Of a stretch of 64,000 nt of DNA, positions 1-8,014 are shown one piece after another; the first letter of the stretch is position 1, and every line of letters starts with the position of its first letter. A model generated the notes under the pieces. The model ran no database searches and had not been told where the DNA came from. It saw nothing but the letters and a program-made list of their open reading frames with translations. The DNA lies in the NCBI RefSeq assembly GCF_036416795.1, contig NZ_CP143867.1, positions 2,596,001 to 2,660,000 of the forward strand. The letters run 5' to 3'. The position numbers were made by a program, and so were the translations under genes. The DNA is from Bacteroides sp. MSB163 (GTDB taxonomy: Bacteria; Bacteroidota; Bacteroidia; Bacteroidales; Bacteroidaceae).

Positions 1-4
1 GGAG

Positions 5-355
5 ATGGCAATATCATTCTATGAGAAGTATCACATAGACATGAGCACTTTTATTCATCATTCCGACCGGGGTGTCCAATATTGCTCAAATAAATATGTA
101 GAGAGGCTTAAAGAGCATCAAATCAACATCAGTATGACGCAGTGTGGTGATCCTTTGCATAATGCATTGGCTGAAAGAATGAACAACACCATTAAAAACG
201 GTTGGCTATTCGACTGTGATGATGAGAGCTTCGAGCAAGTAAGCAAGCGCATTGAAGATGCTGTATATGTATATAATCATGTGCGGCCTCATCAAGGGAT
301 AAACATGAGGACACCTATGGAAGTGCTCAGAGAAACGGTAGGATTTACAGCATAA
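5..355 (+). pseudogene. IS3-family transposase (OrfB), C-terminal part cut by window edge
   Basis: The readable 116 residues match the end of the IS3-family integrase-core transposase that makes the DDE cuts. The second catalytic Asp lies in the motif HSDRGVQY, the catalytic Glu in AERMNNTIK, and the tail contains the usual YNHVRPHQ block. The 5' part lies outside the window, so completeness cannot be judged. The gene ends at a TAA and is followed by a G-rich stretch instead of a recognisable terminal inverted repeat. It probably marks the ragged left flank of element 1. Confidence 0.8.
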
Positions 356-619
356 TACCCGCTCGTCGGGACGGGGGGGGGCCCGCCCCTTGCCGCTAGG
401 GCGATCCCCGACCGAAGAGTTCTTGTTTGTTGGCAACATTACATTTTCCTGAAGAAGGCTTGCGTAAATAAAGGAAGATGCATAAATTTGCAAGCACCAA
501 CAAAAGACAACTAAAATAGGAATAAGAAAAACAAAAGTAAACCTCTTTAGATATTAAAGTATATTGAGTAAACTAATCCAGTTATAACAAACGAAGTTGT
601 CAACTAAAACCAGTACACA
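356..619. other. Non-coding stretch with a G9 run
   Basis: No convincing gene. A run of nine G followed by three C near 372-383 sits in a GC-rich block just after the IS3 transposase stop. The rest is AT-rich. It may contain the IS right end, but I could not identify a terminal repeat. Confidence 0.4.
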
Positions 620-1033
620 TCATTTACTCTCTTTATCATTCCTATTTCCTTTTCTCTTTCCCTTTTCTTTCCTCTTCCATTCCTTTTCTGCCATCGGATT
701 AACCAATGCTGCCATTTGCAAGTTTACCACTGCCAGTTGTTCATCAGAAAACGACCTCAAATAAGTATGCGTAATTTCTTCTGAAGCATGACTTAATCCT
801 GCACTAATTTTGGCTACCGGTATATCTTCATTATATGCTAGAGTTGCCCACGTATGCCGTGCGACATAAGTAATATTTAGAAATGCAATAAAAAACAGAA
901 TGGTGCGAATTAAACGTAAATCGTTTATAATTAAGCATTTTACAAGAATTGCATGATAGTCAGACCTGCAAAATAAAACAAAATATTGCAGCGTTTCAGT
1001 TACCAGACTGTTAGCCGCCTGTTTCGGAAACAA
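620..1033 (-). pseudogene. Tyrosine recombinase, C-terminal fragment
   Basis: Only about the last 85 residues look genuine. They hold the Arg-His box (VARHTWATLAY), a degenerate LSHAS where the family usually has GLGH, and the nucleophile Tyr in THTYLRSF. The first ~53 residues are unrelated, low-complexity translation, so the N-terminal and first catalytic Arg regions are missing. The tail is very basic (KRKEKGKRKGN). It is a remnant of an older integrase next to the intact recombinases and is unlikely to be active. Confidence 0.7.
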
Positions 1034-1154
1034 CGGCAGGTAACCGGATTTTTACCGGTAGAGGCAGAACGGATTTTTATTCACTGTTTATCAATGTTTT
1101 GCATACCAAAGAACGCTTTTGAAAGGAGTATTTTTACAACCTAAAAAAGAGCGT

Positions 1155-2384
1155 ATGAAAGTGGAAAAATTCAAGGTATTGCTCTACCTGAAAAAGAGCG
1201 AGCCGGGCAAGACCGGCAAGGCCCCGATCATGGGACGGATCACCCTCAACCGCACGATGGCGCAGTTCAGCTGCAAGCTCTCCTGCACCCCCGGGCTGTG
1301 GAACGCGCGTGAGAGCCGGCTGAACGGCAAGAGCTGGGAAGCGGTGGAGACCAATGAAAAAATAGAAAGACTGCTGCTTGCCATACACTCGGCCTTCAAT
1401 TCCCTCATGGAAAGAAAAAGGGATTTCGATGCCGCTGCGGTCAGGGACATGTTCCAGGGCAATGCGGGCATGCAGATGACCCTGCTCAAACTTCTCGACC
1501 GGCATAACGGGGAAATGAAGGCCCGTGTTGGTGTGGACCGTGCGCCCACCACACTCTCGACCTACCTCTTCACCTACCGCACGCTTTCCGAATTCATCAA
1601 GGCGAAATTCAAGGTTCCGGACCTTGCCTTCGGGCAGCTCAACGAGCAGTTCATCCGCGACTACCAGGATTTCATCCTTCTGGAAAAGGGATATGCCGTG
1701 GACACGCTTCGCGGCTACCTGGCCATCCTGAAAAAGATCTGCCGCATCGCCTACAAGGAGGGCCACTCGGAGAAATACCATTTCTGCCACTTCAAGCTGC
1801 CCAAGCAGAAGGAAAGTACGCCGAGGGCATTGAGCCGTGAGAATTTCGAGAAACTGCGTGATCTGGAGATACCGGAAAAACGCAGGTCACATATTATCAC
1901 CAAAGACCTCTTCCTCTTCGCCTGTTACACCGGCACCGCCTACGCGGATGCGGTAAGCATCACCCGGGAGAACCTTTTCACTGACGACGGGGGCAGCCTC
2001 TGGCTGAAGTACCGTAGAAAGAAAACCGACTACCTCGGACGTGTCAAGCTGCTTCCGGAAGCCGTCGCGCTGATTGAGAAATACCGGGACGATACCCGCG
2101 AGACTCTTTTCCCACCACAGGACTACCATACCCTCAGAGGAAATATGAAAGCCCTGCGTCTGATGGCGGGACTCAGCCAGGACCTTGTCTACCACATGGG
2201 GAGGCACTCTTTCGCCTCGCTGGTCACGCTCGAGGAGGGAGTACCGATCGAGACCATCAGCAAAATGCTGGGACATAGCAATGTCCGGACCACACAAATT
2301 TACGCCCGTGTCAGCCCGAAGCGGCTGTTCGAGGACATGGACAGGTTCATCGAGGCAACCCGTGATTTGAAACTCATTCTTTAA
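1155..2384 (+). CDS. Tyrosine site-specific recombinase (integrase)
   Basis: A 409-residue integrase that would catalyse strand exchange between element ends and target. The N-terminal arm-binding domain starts MKVEKFKVLLYL, followed by a SAM-like core-binding domain (about 110-220) and a catalytic domain. The HxxR box is YHMGRHSF, the next box is MLGHSNVRTTQIYA, and that Tyr is the nucleophile. In the first Arg box the family motif reads CYTGTAYADA, with Ala where many relatives have Arg, as is common in Bacteroidales integrases. The ATG at 1155 is preferred over an upstream TTG at 1119 because it gives the family N-terminus. The next recombinase starts 20 nt downstream, so the two are probably co-transcribed. 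Confidence 0.9.
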   Translation: MKVEKFKVLLYLKKSEPGKTGKAPIMGRITLNRTMAQFSCKLSCTPGLWNARESRLNGKSWEAVETNEKIERLLLAIHSAFNSLMERKRDFDAAAVRDMFQGNAGMQMTLLKLLDRHNGEMKARVGVDRAPTTLSTYLFTYRTLSEFIKAKFKVPDLAFGQLNEQFIRDYQDFILLEKGYAVDTLRGYLAILKKICRIAYKEGHSEKYHFCHFKLPKQKESTPRALSRENFEKLRDLEIPEKRRSHIITKDLFLFACYTGTAYADAVSITRENLFTDDGGSLWLKYRRKKTDYLGRVKLLPEAVALIEKYRDDTRETLFPPQDYHTLRGNMKALRLMAGLSQDLVYHMGRHSFASLVTLEEGVPIETISKMLGHSNVRTTQIYARVSPKRLFEDMDRFIEATRDLKLIL

Positions 2385-2404
2385 CCCTAAAAAATATCAT
2401 TACC

Positions 2405-3625
2405 ATGCGCAGTACATTCAAGCTCTTATTCTACATCAACCGTAACAAAGTGAAATCGGACGGCACGACCGCCGTCCTCTGCCGGATCAGCATTGACGGC
2501 AAGAAGTCAGCCGTTGCCACCGGCATCTATTGCAGGCCGGAGGACTGGGACAGCAAGAAGTGTGAGATCAGAACAGTCAGGGAAAACAACCGCCTCGCCG
2601 GTTTCCGTGACCAGCTGGAAAAGGCATACGATAATCTGCTGAAGCATCAGGGAGTGGTCACGGCCGAACTGCTCAAGGCCACCGTGTCAGGTGCCAATTC
2701 CGTGCCGGAATACCTCCTGCAGGCCGGAGAGGTGGAACGCGAACGTTTGAGAATCCGCTCGGCAGAAATCAACTCCACCTCGACCTACCGCCAGTCGAAG
2801 ACCACGCAGCTCAATCTCAGACAGTTCATCGAATCCCGCGGAATGAAGGACATCGCCTTTTCGGACATCACCGAGGAGTTCGCCGAATCGTTCAAGGTCT
2901 TTCTTAAGAAGGAGCTGGGCTACAGGAACAGCCACGTGAACCACTGTCTGTGCTGGCTCAACCGGCTCATCTACATCGCCGTGGACCGGGAGATATTGAG
3001 AGCCAACCCGATAGAGGATGTGGCATATGAAAAGAAAGAACCGTTAAAGCTAAGGCACATCAGCCGGGGTGAGTTGAAGCGGATGATGGAAACCCCGCTG
3101 CCCGACCCGATGATGGAGCTTGCACGCAGGACGTTCATCTTCTCCTCGCTGACCGGTCTGGCCTATGCGGACACGAGAGCACTCCATCCCCGGCACATCG
3201 GAAAGACCTCGGAAGGAAGAAAATATATCCGCGTCTGCCGGGCCAAGACGGACGTGGAGGCGTTCATCCCGCTGCATCCCATAGCCGAACAGATACTGGA
3301 ACTTTACAACACCACGGATGACGACAGACCGGTATTCCCGCTGCCGGTCCGCGACGTCCTCTGGTACGAGGTACATGGAATGGGCGTGGCATTGGGCATG
3401 AAGGAGAACCTGTCCTACCACATGGCCCGCCATTCGTTCGGAACCCTGATGCTGTCCTCCGGCATCCCGATAGAGAGCATCGCCAAGATGATGGGCCATA
3501 CGAACATCAACAGTACGCAGGTCTATGCACAGGTTACCGACCGGAAGATATCCGGTGACATGGACCAGCTGATGAAAAGAAGACAGAAAGGGGATACGGT
3601 CCTTCTGACGGAAATGTCCGAATAA
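2405..3625 (+). CDS. Second tyrosine site-specific recombinase
   Basis: 406 residues with the same architecture as its upstream neighbour but clearly divergent. It has an arm-binding domain (MRSTFKLLFYINRNK), a core-binding domain, and a catalytic domain with FSSLTGLAYAD, YHMARHSFGTLM and MMGHTNINSTQVYAQV carrying the Tyr nucleophile. Two adjacent recombinases are typical of several Bacteroidales integrative elements, where both may be needed or one may act as a directionality partner. The gene stops 5 nt before a strong bidirectional terminator. It appears intact. Confidence 0.9.
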   Translation: MRSTFKLLFYINRNKVKSDGTTAVLCRISIDGKKSAVATGIYCRPEDWDSKKCEIRTVRENNRLAGFRDQLEKAYDNLLKHQGVVTAELLKATVSGANSVPEYLLQAGEVERERLRIRSAEINSTSTYRQSKTTQLNLRQFIESRGMKDIAFSDITEEFAESFKVFLKKELGYRNSHVNHCLCWLNRLIYIAVDREILRANPIEDVAYEKKEPLKLRHISRGELKRMMETPLPDPMMELARRTFIFSSLTGLAYADTRALHPRHIGKTSEGRKYIRVCRAKTDVEAFIPLHPIAEQILELYNTTDDDRPVFPLPVRDVLWYEVHGMGVALGMKENLSYHMARHSFGTLMLSSGIPIESIAKMMGHTNINSTQVYAQVTDRKISGDMDQLMKRRQKGDTVLLTEMSE

Positions 3626-3630
3626 TGAAA

Positions 3631-3668
3631 TGCCGGCCGGAACCATTAAACATTGGTTCCGGCCGGCA
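3631..3668. terminator. Bidirectional terminator between recombinases and HTH genes
   Basis: A perfect inverted repeat: TGCCGGCCGGAACCA, a 7-8 nt loop, then its complement, flanked by A/T-rich sequence. It sits between the rightward recombinase operon and the leftward HTH genes and can serve both. Confidence 0.85.
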
Positions 3669-3692
3669 TTCTTAAATATTGAACGCCCCCGA

Positions 3693-3986
3693 TTATATCA
3701 GGGCCTCATGATAATTATCCTCCAGGAGTTTCTCAATGTCGGATACCTTATACAAAATTTTTCCGCCCAGCCGGATATAAGAAATACGCCCCTGGTCCCT
3801 ATAATCCTGCAGGCATCTGCGGCTGATTCTTAGCAGGTCCGACAACTCCTTGTCAGAGAGAAAACGCTCGCCGTTAAACAGGGGGCGGTTATCCTCCGCA
3901 AGCCTTTCCAGCTTCGTCTGGATGTTATCCAGCAGGCCAAAGAACCGGCGGACACTGCCCGTCTCTTTGCTAATAATCCCTTCCAT
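3693..3986 (-). CDS. Excisionase-like helix-turn-helix protein
   Basis: A 97-residue small DNA-binding protein of the MerR-like HTH_17 type. The N-terminal helix region is followed by the HTH at about residues 42-90 (FLSDKELSDLLRISRRCLQDYRDQG, split here at its turn) and the winged tail GGKILYKVSDIEKLLEDNY. Such proteins sit next to integrases in Bacteroidales elements and often act as excisionase or transfer regulators. It lies downstream of the second HTH gene (4002-4319) on the same strand with a 15-nt gap. It is intact, in contrast to its homologue at 35144-35440, which has a TGA at codon 51 where this copy has Leu. Confidence 0.85.
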   Translation of the reverse strand: MEGIISKETGSVRRFFGLLDNIQTKLERLAEDNRPLFNGERFLSDKELSDLLRISRRCLQDYRDQGRISYIRLGGKILYKVSDIEKLLEDNYHEALI

Positions 3987-4001
3987 GCTACTTCCGATTA
4001 A

Positions 4002-4319
4002 TTATTCATTCTTTCTTTTTTCTCTCACCGCCTTTTCCTTGCGTTTCATGGCGACATAGGCCATCAGCTTTTCTACGTCCTCCGGCCTGTAATAGATTTT
4101 CCGCTGGATTTGGGTGAATGCCAGCCGTCCGGTATCCCGGAGAGTCTGCAGGGTACGTGGAGAGATGTCAAGACGCAGGCAGACATCCTGGTTGTCCATT
4201 CACTCTTCCGGTTTCTTTTCCCTGTTCTTTTCATACAAGCGGTCCGCCTGTGCGGACAGGCTCTCAGTCCGAGCCAGCATCTCCTCAAAGATTCCGGCTT
4301 CAATGTAATATACTTCCAT
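4002..4319 (-). CDS. HTH protein with in-frame TGA at codon 40
   Basis: Reading from the ATG at 4319 gives MEVYYIEAGIFEEML, a short helical N-terminus, then TGA at 4202-4200 (codon 40), then MDNQDVCLRLDISPRTLQ and a normal HTH_17 domain to a stop at 4002. With the TGA read as one residue the product is 105 aa, exactly the length of the homologue at 35444-35761, which has TGA at the same codon. From memory, relatives have Trp here, in a Trp-[Met/Leu]-Asp motif. Without readthrough only a 65-aa reinitiation product from the ATG directly after the TGA is possible; TGA-ATG adjacency would suit reinitiation. Probable excisionase or regulator. Confidence 0.75.
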
Positions 4320-4467
4320 TTTTCTTGTTTTTATTTAAAATTGCTTCCTGTCAGGAACTCAAATTATTGAAATACAGTTCAAAATACTTTCCAAAGGCAC
4401 TTCCGGCTGGGTGTCGTGGTTTCCGACTCCCCCTCCGGAGCCGTTTTAAGGAGGATTTCCCGTCATA

Positions 4468-4877
4468 TTACGGCTGGAACAGTTTGTAATCCCGTCCTGT
4501 GATCTTCCTTATCACGTCGGCGTTTTCCTTAATATGTTCAACCGGTATGCGGCTTATAACACCGGAAACAGTGAAATCCTTACGTCTGACCGCCCAGACA
4601 ATGTCTGAGATACATTCGTACACCTGTGCGTCAATATGCAGGGGCTTGCGCCGGTTGGATGAAAAGTTGTTCAGGAGGGCTTCAATATATTTTTTACCTC
4701 TTCCTCCGTTATCGTCTTTTTACTCTCCGGCCGGGATGAAGATTCCTTGTGGGGTACCACCTCTTCCAGATCCCCGGAAATGCAGCTCAAATATGAGCCT
4801 TTGGCGGCAACTATATCCAGTATCTCCTTCTCGTTGATATGATACGGATTTGGTTTTTTCCTTTCAATGCTGTCCAT
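4468..4877 (-). pseudogene. DUF3408 protein, frameshifted at an A6 run
   Basis: The first 68 residues (MDSIERKKPNPYHINEKEIL...) match the N-terminus of the DUF3408 gene at 57972-58391. That frame ends at ILKPS-stop near 4671. The next frame continues the family fold (IEALLNNFSS..., then HIDAQVYECISDIVWAVRR, a ribbon-helix-helix-like region) to TAA at 4468. The switch lies at GTA-AAA-AAT, where a -1 step restores the family sequence. This is either a one-base loss in the A run or a programmed slip at an A_AAA_AAT heptamer. Family members accompany ParA/TraA in these elements. The GTCA repeat array lies 124 bp upstream. Confidence 0.7.
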
Positions 4878-5216
4878 AACTATGATTTATACATTAATTC
4901 CATGTGACAATTGGGCGTTTTGTAAGGCGGACGTTCCCGATGACGGATTATCGTCCTACGCCGCAAAGAAAAAAAGAATAAACGTGGGAAAGGGTACCTT
5001 GTCAGCTATAGTCATATATAGACATGAATAGTCAATACCGGCAAAAGACATGACAAACGGCTGTCCGGCGGGAGGTCTGGATTCTCCCCGACGTTGCCGG
5101 GATTGTGATATATCAGGTCATGGAGATATTGGCAGACTGCATTATCGGGATAATGACATACCAAGTTACGGATATTGTGATAGATTATGTCGTTGGAGTG
5201 TGGAAGTTGCCATAGG
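4878..5216. other. Non-coding upstream region carrying the GTCA array
   Basis: No gene recognised apart from the GTCA decamer array at 5001-5034. The region lies between the divergently oriented DUF3408 remnant and the YitT remnant. Confidence 0.4.
5001..5034. promoter_or_regulatory. GTCA decamer array, four units
   Basis: GTCA or GACA begins at 5001, 5011, 5021 and 5031, exactly 10 bp apart, so all units face one side of the helix. The array lies about 125 bp upstream of the DUF3408 remnant. Equivalent arrays are at 18234, 35835, 57742 and 59265. It is a candidate binding site for a DUF3408 (ribbon-helix-helix-like) or HTH protein. Confidence 0.6.
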
Positions 5217-5698
5217 GAGGCTCTTTCAGCAAACGGAAGTACGGAAGGTACAGATATTATTGCAGCCATCATCAACAAAGACCGGAACATCACATTGGGA
5301 GAACGGTGCTTATCTGCGATATGATTATCATTTCCTCCAGTCATTTTGTATTGAAAGACCGGGAAAAAGTGGTGACGGGTTTGTAACTCTTTATATTTGT
5401 AGCTTTGCTATCGACCAGGGCAATGAATAGTACCCGACAATCCAGTTCTTTATCATATCCAATAAATGAAGAAATAGGGCGGCATATCAACGAATACCCA
5501 CACCGGGGAGTGACGATTATCAATACAACCGGCTTTTATACAGGACGAGAAGTAAAGATGATGTTTATATTAGCCGGGAAGAGGGAAGCGCCGGTCAGCT
5601 TCCGGCTGATAAAAAATATAGACACGGAGGCTTTTGTTTCACAAAGTGCCGTTATAGGAGTTTATGGAGAAGGATTCGATCATATCAAAGTAGAATAA
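5217..5698 (+). pseudogene. YitT-family membrane protein remnant (C-terminal DUF2179)
   Basis: Three reading frames together reproduce the C-terminal half of a YitT-type protein. One frame gives STEGTDIIAAIINKDRNI, the next gives VLICDMIIISSSHFVLKDRE, and the last intact part (from about 5419) gives INEEIGRHINEYPHRGVTI and QSAVIGVYGEGFDHIKVE, the DUF2179 domain. At least two frameshifts and the loss of the N-terminal membrane helices make it non-functional. It is probably debris from an earlier cargo or host gene at this position. Confidence 0.75.
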
Positions 5699-5712
5699 GA
5701 AAGAAATAAAAA

Positions 5713-5952
5713 ATGATAATGATCATCATGAAAAGCGGCATCTGCCGTGCTTTTGTTCCCGACACAGGATGCGGTGTGACGCAATGGTTCGCATTCGGCG
5801 GTGAAATGGCCGCAAGCATGTCATGCTACTATGGACAGACCGCATCAACGATAGAGATAGAAGCGGAAACGGACTGTGAGATGTTTATCGTGGACAAACC
5901 GACTTTGGAAAACCTATGTTCCACACAAATAATCCTAAGAAACAATTTGTAA
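5713..5952 (+). pseudogene. Crp/Fnr-family regulator fragment
   Basis: The 79-residue reading frame resembles the cyclic-nucleotide-binding beta-roll of Crp-like regulators (KSGICRAFVPDTGCGVTQWF, FGGEMAASMSCYYGQ, EAETDCEMFIVDKPTLENLC). The upstream strand and the C-terminal HTH domain are absent. The match then breaks down after 5940. Treated as a remnant adjacent to the YitT remnant. Confidence 0.55.
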
Positions 5953-6680
5953 AATTCGAAACAGAAAAGTATGAAGACAATCATTGCAGAGAAATTATCA
6001 TAACTTGTGATAATTTTTCGGCCAAAATACTACCCGCAGGGCTGGAGATTTTTTCCGAAAACAGGAGGCTTGACCTTGCTTTCCCGTCCAATCCCGGAGT
6101 TACCTTTGCGCCCAGAACGAAAATGACTGCCTGATGCGGCCCACTGAAAGGCGCGAAAATGGAGGTAAACGGAAGTGGAGGCAGATTAGACAGGAAAACT
6201 TCAAAGGAGAAATCCGTGAAAAGAAGAAACCTAAAAGGAAAAGGAACATTGCCGGAAACATGAAACCGGCAAACCACCTGCAAGGAAGTATGGTTTATCT
6301 GTCTGTCCAAACTCGTTTGGTCGGGCGGATAAATCATTCTTCCCAGTTTGCCTGCCGTGGGGACGGCTTGTGCCATTCATGGGCAAGCGGTCATATACAG
6401 CTTTCCGCTTACGGCTCAAAGGAACCGCAAAAAGAAAAATCCATAGAAAACCCGTAAAAGCACCTCTATGGCATAAGCATAAAAGAAATGGGTCTTGCAT
6501 CATCAGTCTAAACCATTGGTTAGGCGTGATGCAAAGCCCTTTTCTCCGCTTATGCGGCAGTCGGTACACGTTCGTACAAACCTGTTTGGGCGATGGTGTG
6601 CCGACGGATAAAACCGCTTTTACGGAATGTTTTTATGTTTATATTAGAAATATTTCTTATTATAAAAACGCGCTAATCAT
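5953..6680. other. 728-bp region without a recognisable gene
   Basis: Several short open frames exist but none resembles a known family or has convincing composition. Two stretches (about 6305-6335 and 6575-6612) share a CAAAC/GTTTG inverted-repeat flavour followed by CGGATAAA, which may be remnants of a repeat. The region appears to be decayed element backbone upstream of the defence operon. Confidence 0.35.
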
Positions 6681-6711
6681 TTTGTCATTCGGGTTGTTTT
6701 TATTAAATTTG
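6681..6711 (+). promoter_or_regulatory. Promoter of the XRE/methyltransferase/ATPase/Vsr operon
   Basis: Bacteroidetes consensus: TTTG at 6681-6684, a 19-nt spacer and TAAATTTG at 6704-6711. It lies 18 nt before the first ATG of the operon, leaving a very short leader. The encoded XRE protein is a plausible autoregulator here. Confidence 0.7.
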
Positions 6712-6729
6712 CAGATTATAGCAATAGTT

Positions 6730-6966
6730 ATGCAAATGAAGCGGATAAATCGACTGAAAATAGTGCTTGCGGAACAAGGTAAAACAGGGAAATGGTTGGC
6801 GCATGCATTAGGTAAAAATGAATCGACAGTCTCTCGTTGGTGTACAAACGAAGTTCAACCTTCGGTAGAAACACTACTGACGATTGCCGAAACGTTAAAG
6901 ATTGATATTAAAGAATTACTTTGTTCTACGCAAATGTGTAATCAAGATGATGGCATCCAAATATAA
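6730..6966 (+). CDS. XRE-family helix-turn-helix regulator of the defence operon
   Basis: 78 residues, nearly all one HTH_3 domain: NRLKIVLAEQGKTGKWLA, then LGKNESTVSRWCTNEVQPSV, the recognition helix and its lead-out, then LLTIAETLKIDIKELL. It resembles the controller proteins that time expression in restriction-modification operons. It overlaps the methyltransferase start by 20 nt, implying translational coupling. It is likely to bind its own promoter. No other domain is present. Confidence 0.85.
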   Translation: MQMKRINRLKIVLAEQGKTGKWLAHALGKNESTVSRWCTNEVQPSVETLLTIAETLKIDIKELLCSTQMCNQDDGIQI

Positions 6967-8014
6967 AGCAATCGATTTTTTCTGCGGAGGTGGTGGAATG
7001 ACTTGCGGTTTAAGACAGGCAGGGATTAACGTTATAGCAGGTGTGGACTTTGATCAAGATGCCAAAGAAACGTATGAATACAATAATTCCGGAAGTGTTT
7101 TCATTCAAACTAATATAAAGAATTTACGGAGCAATTATTTTGAGCGAAAATTTGGGATACGGAAAAATGATGACTTTTTGATTTTGGTAGGATGCAGTCC
7201 CTGCCAATTTTACAGTATAATTAATACGGATAAGAATAAAGCCTTAAAATCTAAGGATTTATTAAAAAACTTTGCTCGGTTCATCGAATATTATAGACCG
7301 GGATATGTATTAGTGGAAAATGTTCCGGGCATAATCACAAATAAAGATAGCATCTTACCTTATTTTCTACGAAAATTGGAAGATCTCGGATATAAAAATC
7401 CTGTTTATAAGGTTGTAGATATGAGCTATTACGGCGTACCTCAAAGTCGTCGAAGATTTTCTCTTATCGCAACACGATTGGAAAATGTCAATATACATTT
7501 ACCTAAGGCGGACGATAAAGAGACCGTATTAGCCGATTATTTAGGTGAAAGGAACGGTTTTCCCAAAGTTAGCGCAGGCCATAAAGACAGTAGTGTGTTT
7601 AACCATACGGTTGCCGGATTAAGTGATGTATGTCTTAAACGATTGGCAAAGACCAAACACGACGGCGGGAACAGACTTGATTGGGCAAATGATCCGGAAT
7701 TGCAATTACCTTGCTTTGTAGGAAAAGACGATTGTTTTAAAGATACATTCGGGCGTATGTGGTGGCATCGACCGGCTTCGACTATTACAACTAAATTTTA
7801 TAGTATCTCAAACGGACGTTTCGGACATCCGGAAGAAGATCGGGCTCTTTCTTTACGGGAAGGTGCTACATTGCAAACATTCCCGAAAACCTATGTGTTT
7901 AAAACAAATAGTATTGCCGCAACGGCAAAATTAATCGGCAATGCAGTTCCGTGTGAATATGCTCGGCGATTAGGTGAAACGATAAAAGCACTGGAAAACA
8001 ATGGCACAATTTAA
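6947..8014 (+). CDS. DNA (cytosine-5) methyltransferase
   Basis: 355 residues with a complete C5 methyltransferase motif set. Motif I is AIDFFCGGGGMTCGL, motif IV with the catalytic Cys is GCSPCQFYS, motif VI is VLVENVPG, motif VIII is QSRRRFSLIA, motif IX is near ALSLREGATLQTFP, and motif X is LIGNAVPCEYARRL. It transfers methyl from SAM to cytosine in an unknown target. The start at 6947 (ATGATG) is preferred because upstream residues are not family-like and overlap the XRE gene. The ATPase gene begins inside its last 14 nt. Presence with Vsr suggests the methylated site is prone to deamination. Confidence 0.93.
   Translation: MMASKYKAIDFFCGGGGMTCGLRQAGINVIAGVDFDQDAKETYEYNNSGSVFIQTNIKNLRSNYFERKFGIRKNDDFLILVGCSPCQFYSIINTDKNKALKSKDLLKNFARFIEYYRPGYVLVENVPGIITNKDSILPYFLRKLEDLGYKNPVYKVVDMSYYGVPQSRRRFSLIATRLENVNIHLPKADDKETVLADYLGERNGFPKVSAGHKDSSVFNHTVAGLSDVCLKRLAKTKHDGGNRLDWANDPELQLPCFVGKDDCFKDTFGRMWWHRPASTITTKFYSISNGRFGHPEEDRALSLREGATLQTFPKTYVFKTNSIAATAKLIGNAVPCEYARRLGETIKALENNGTI

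Noticed and set aside
372..383. G9-C3 run as a phase-variation tract
   Set aside because: It lies outside any gene, after the IS3 transposase stop, with no promoter arrangement that slippage would switch.
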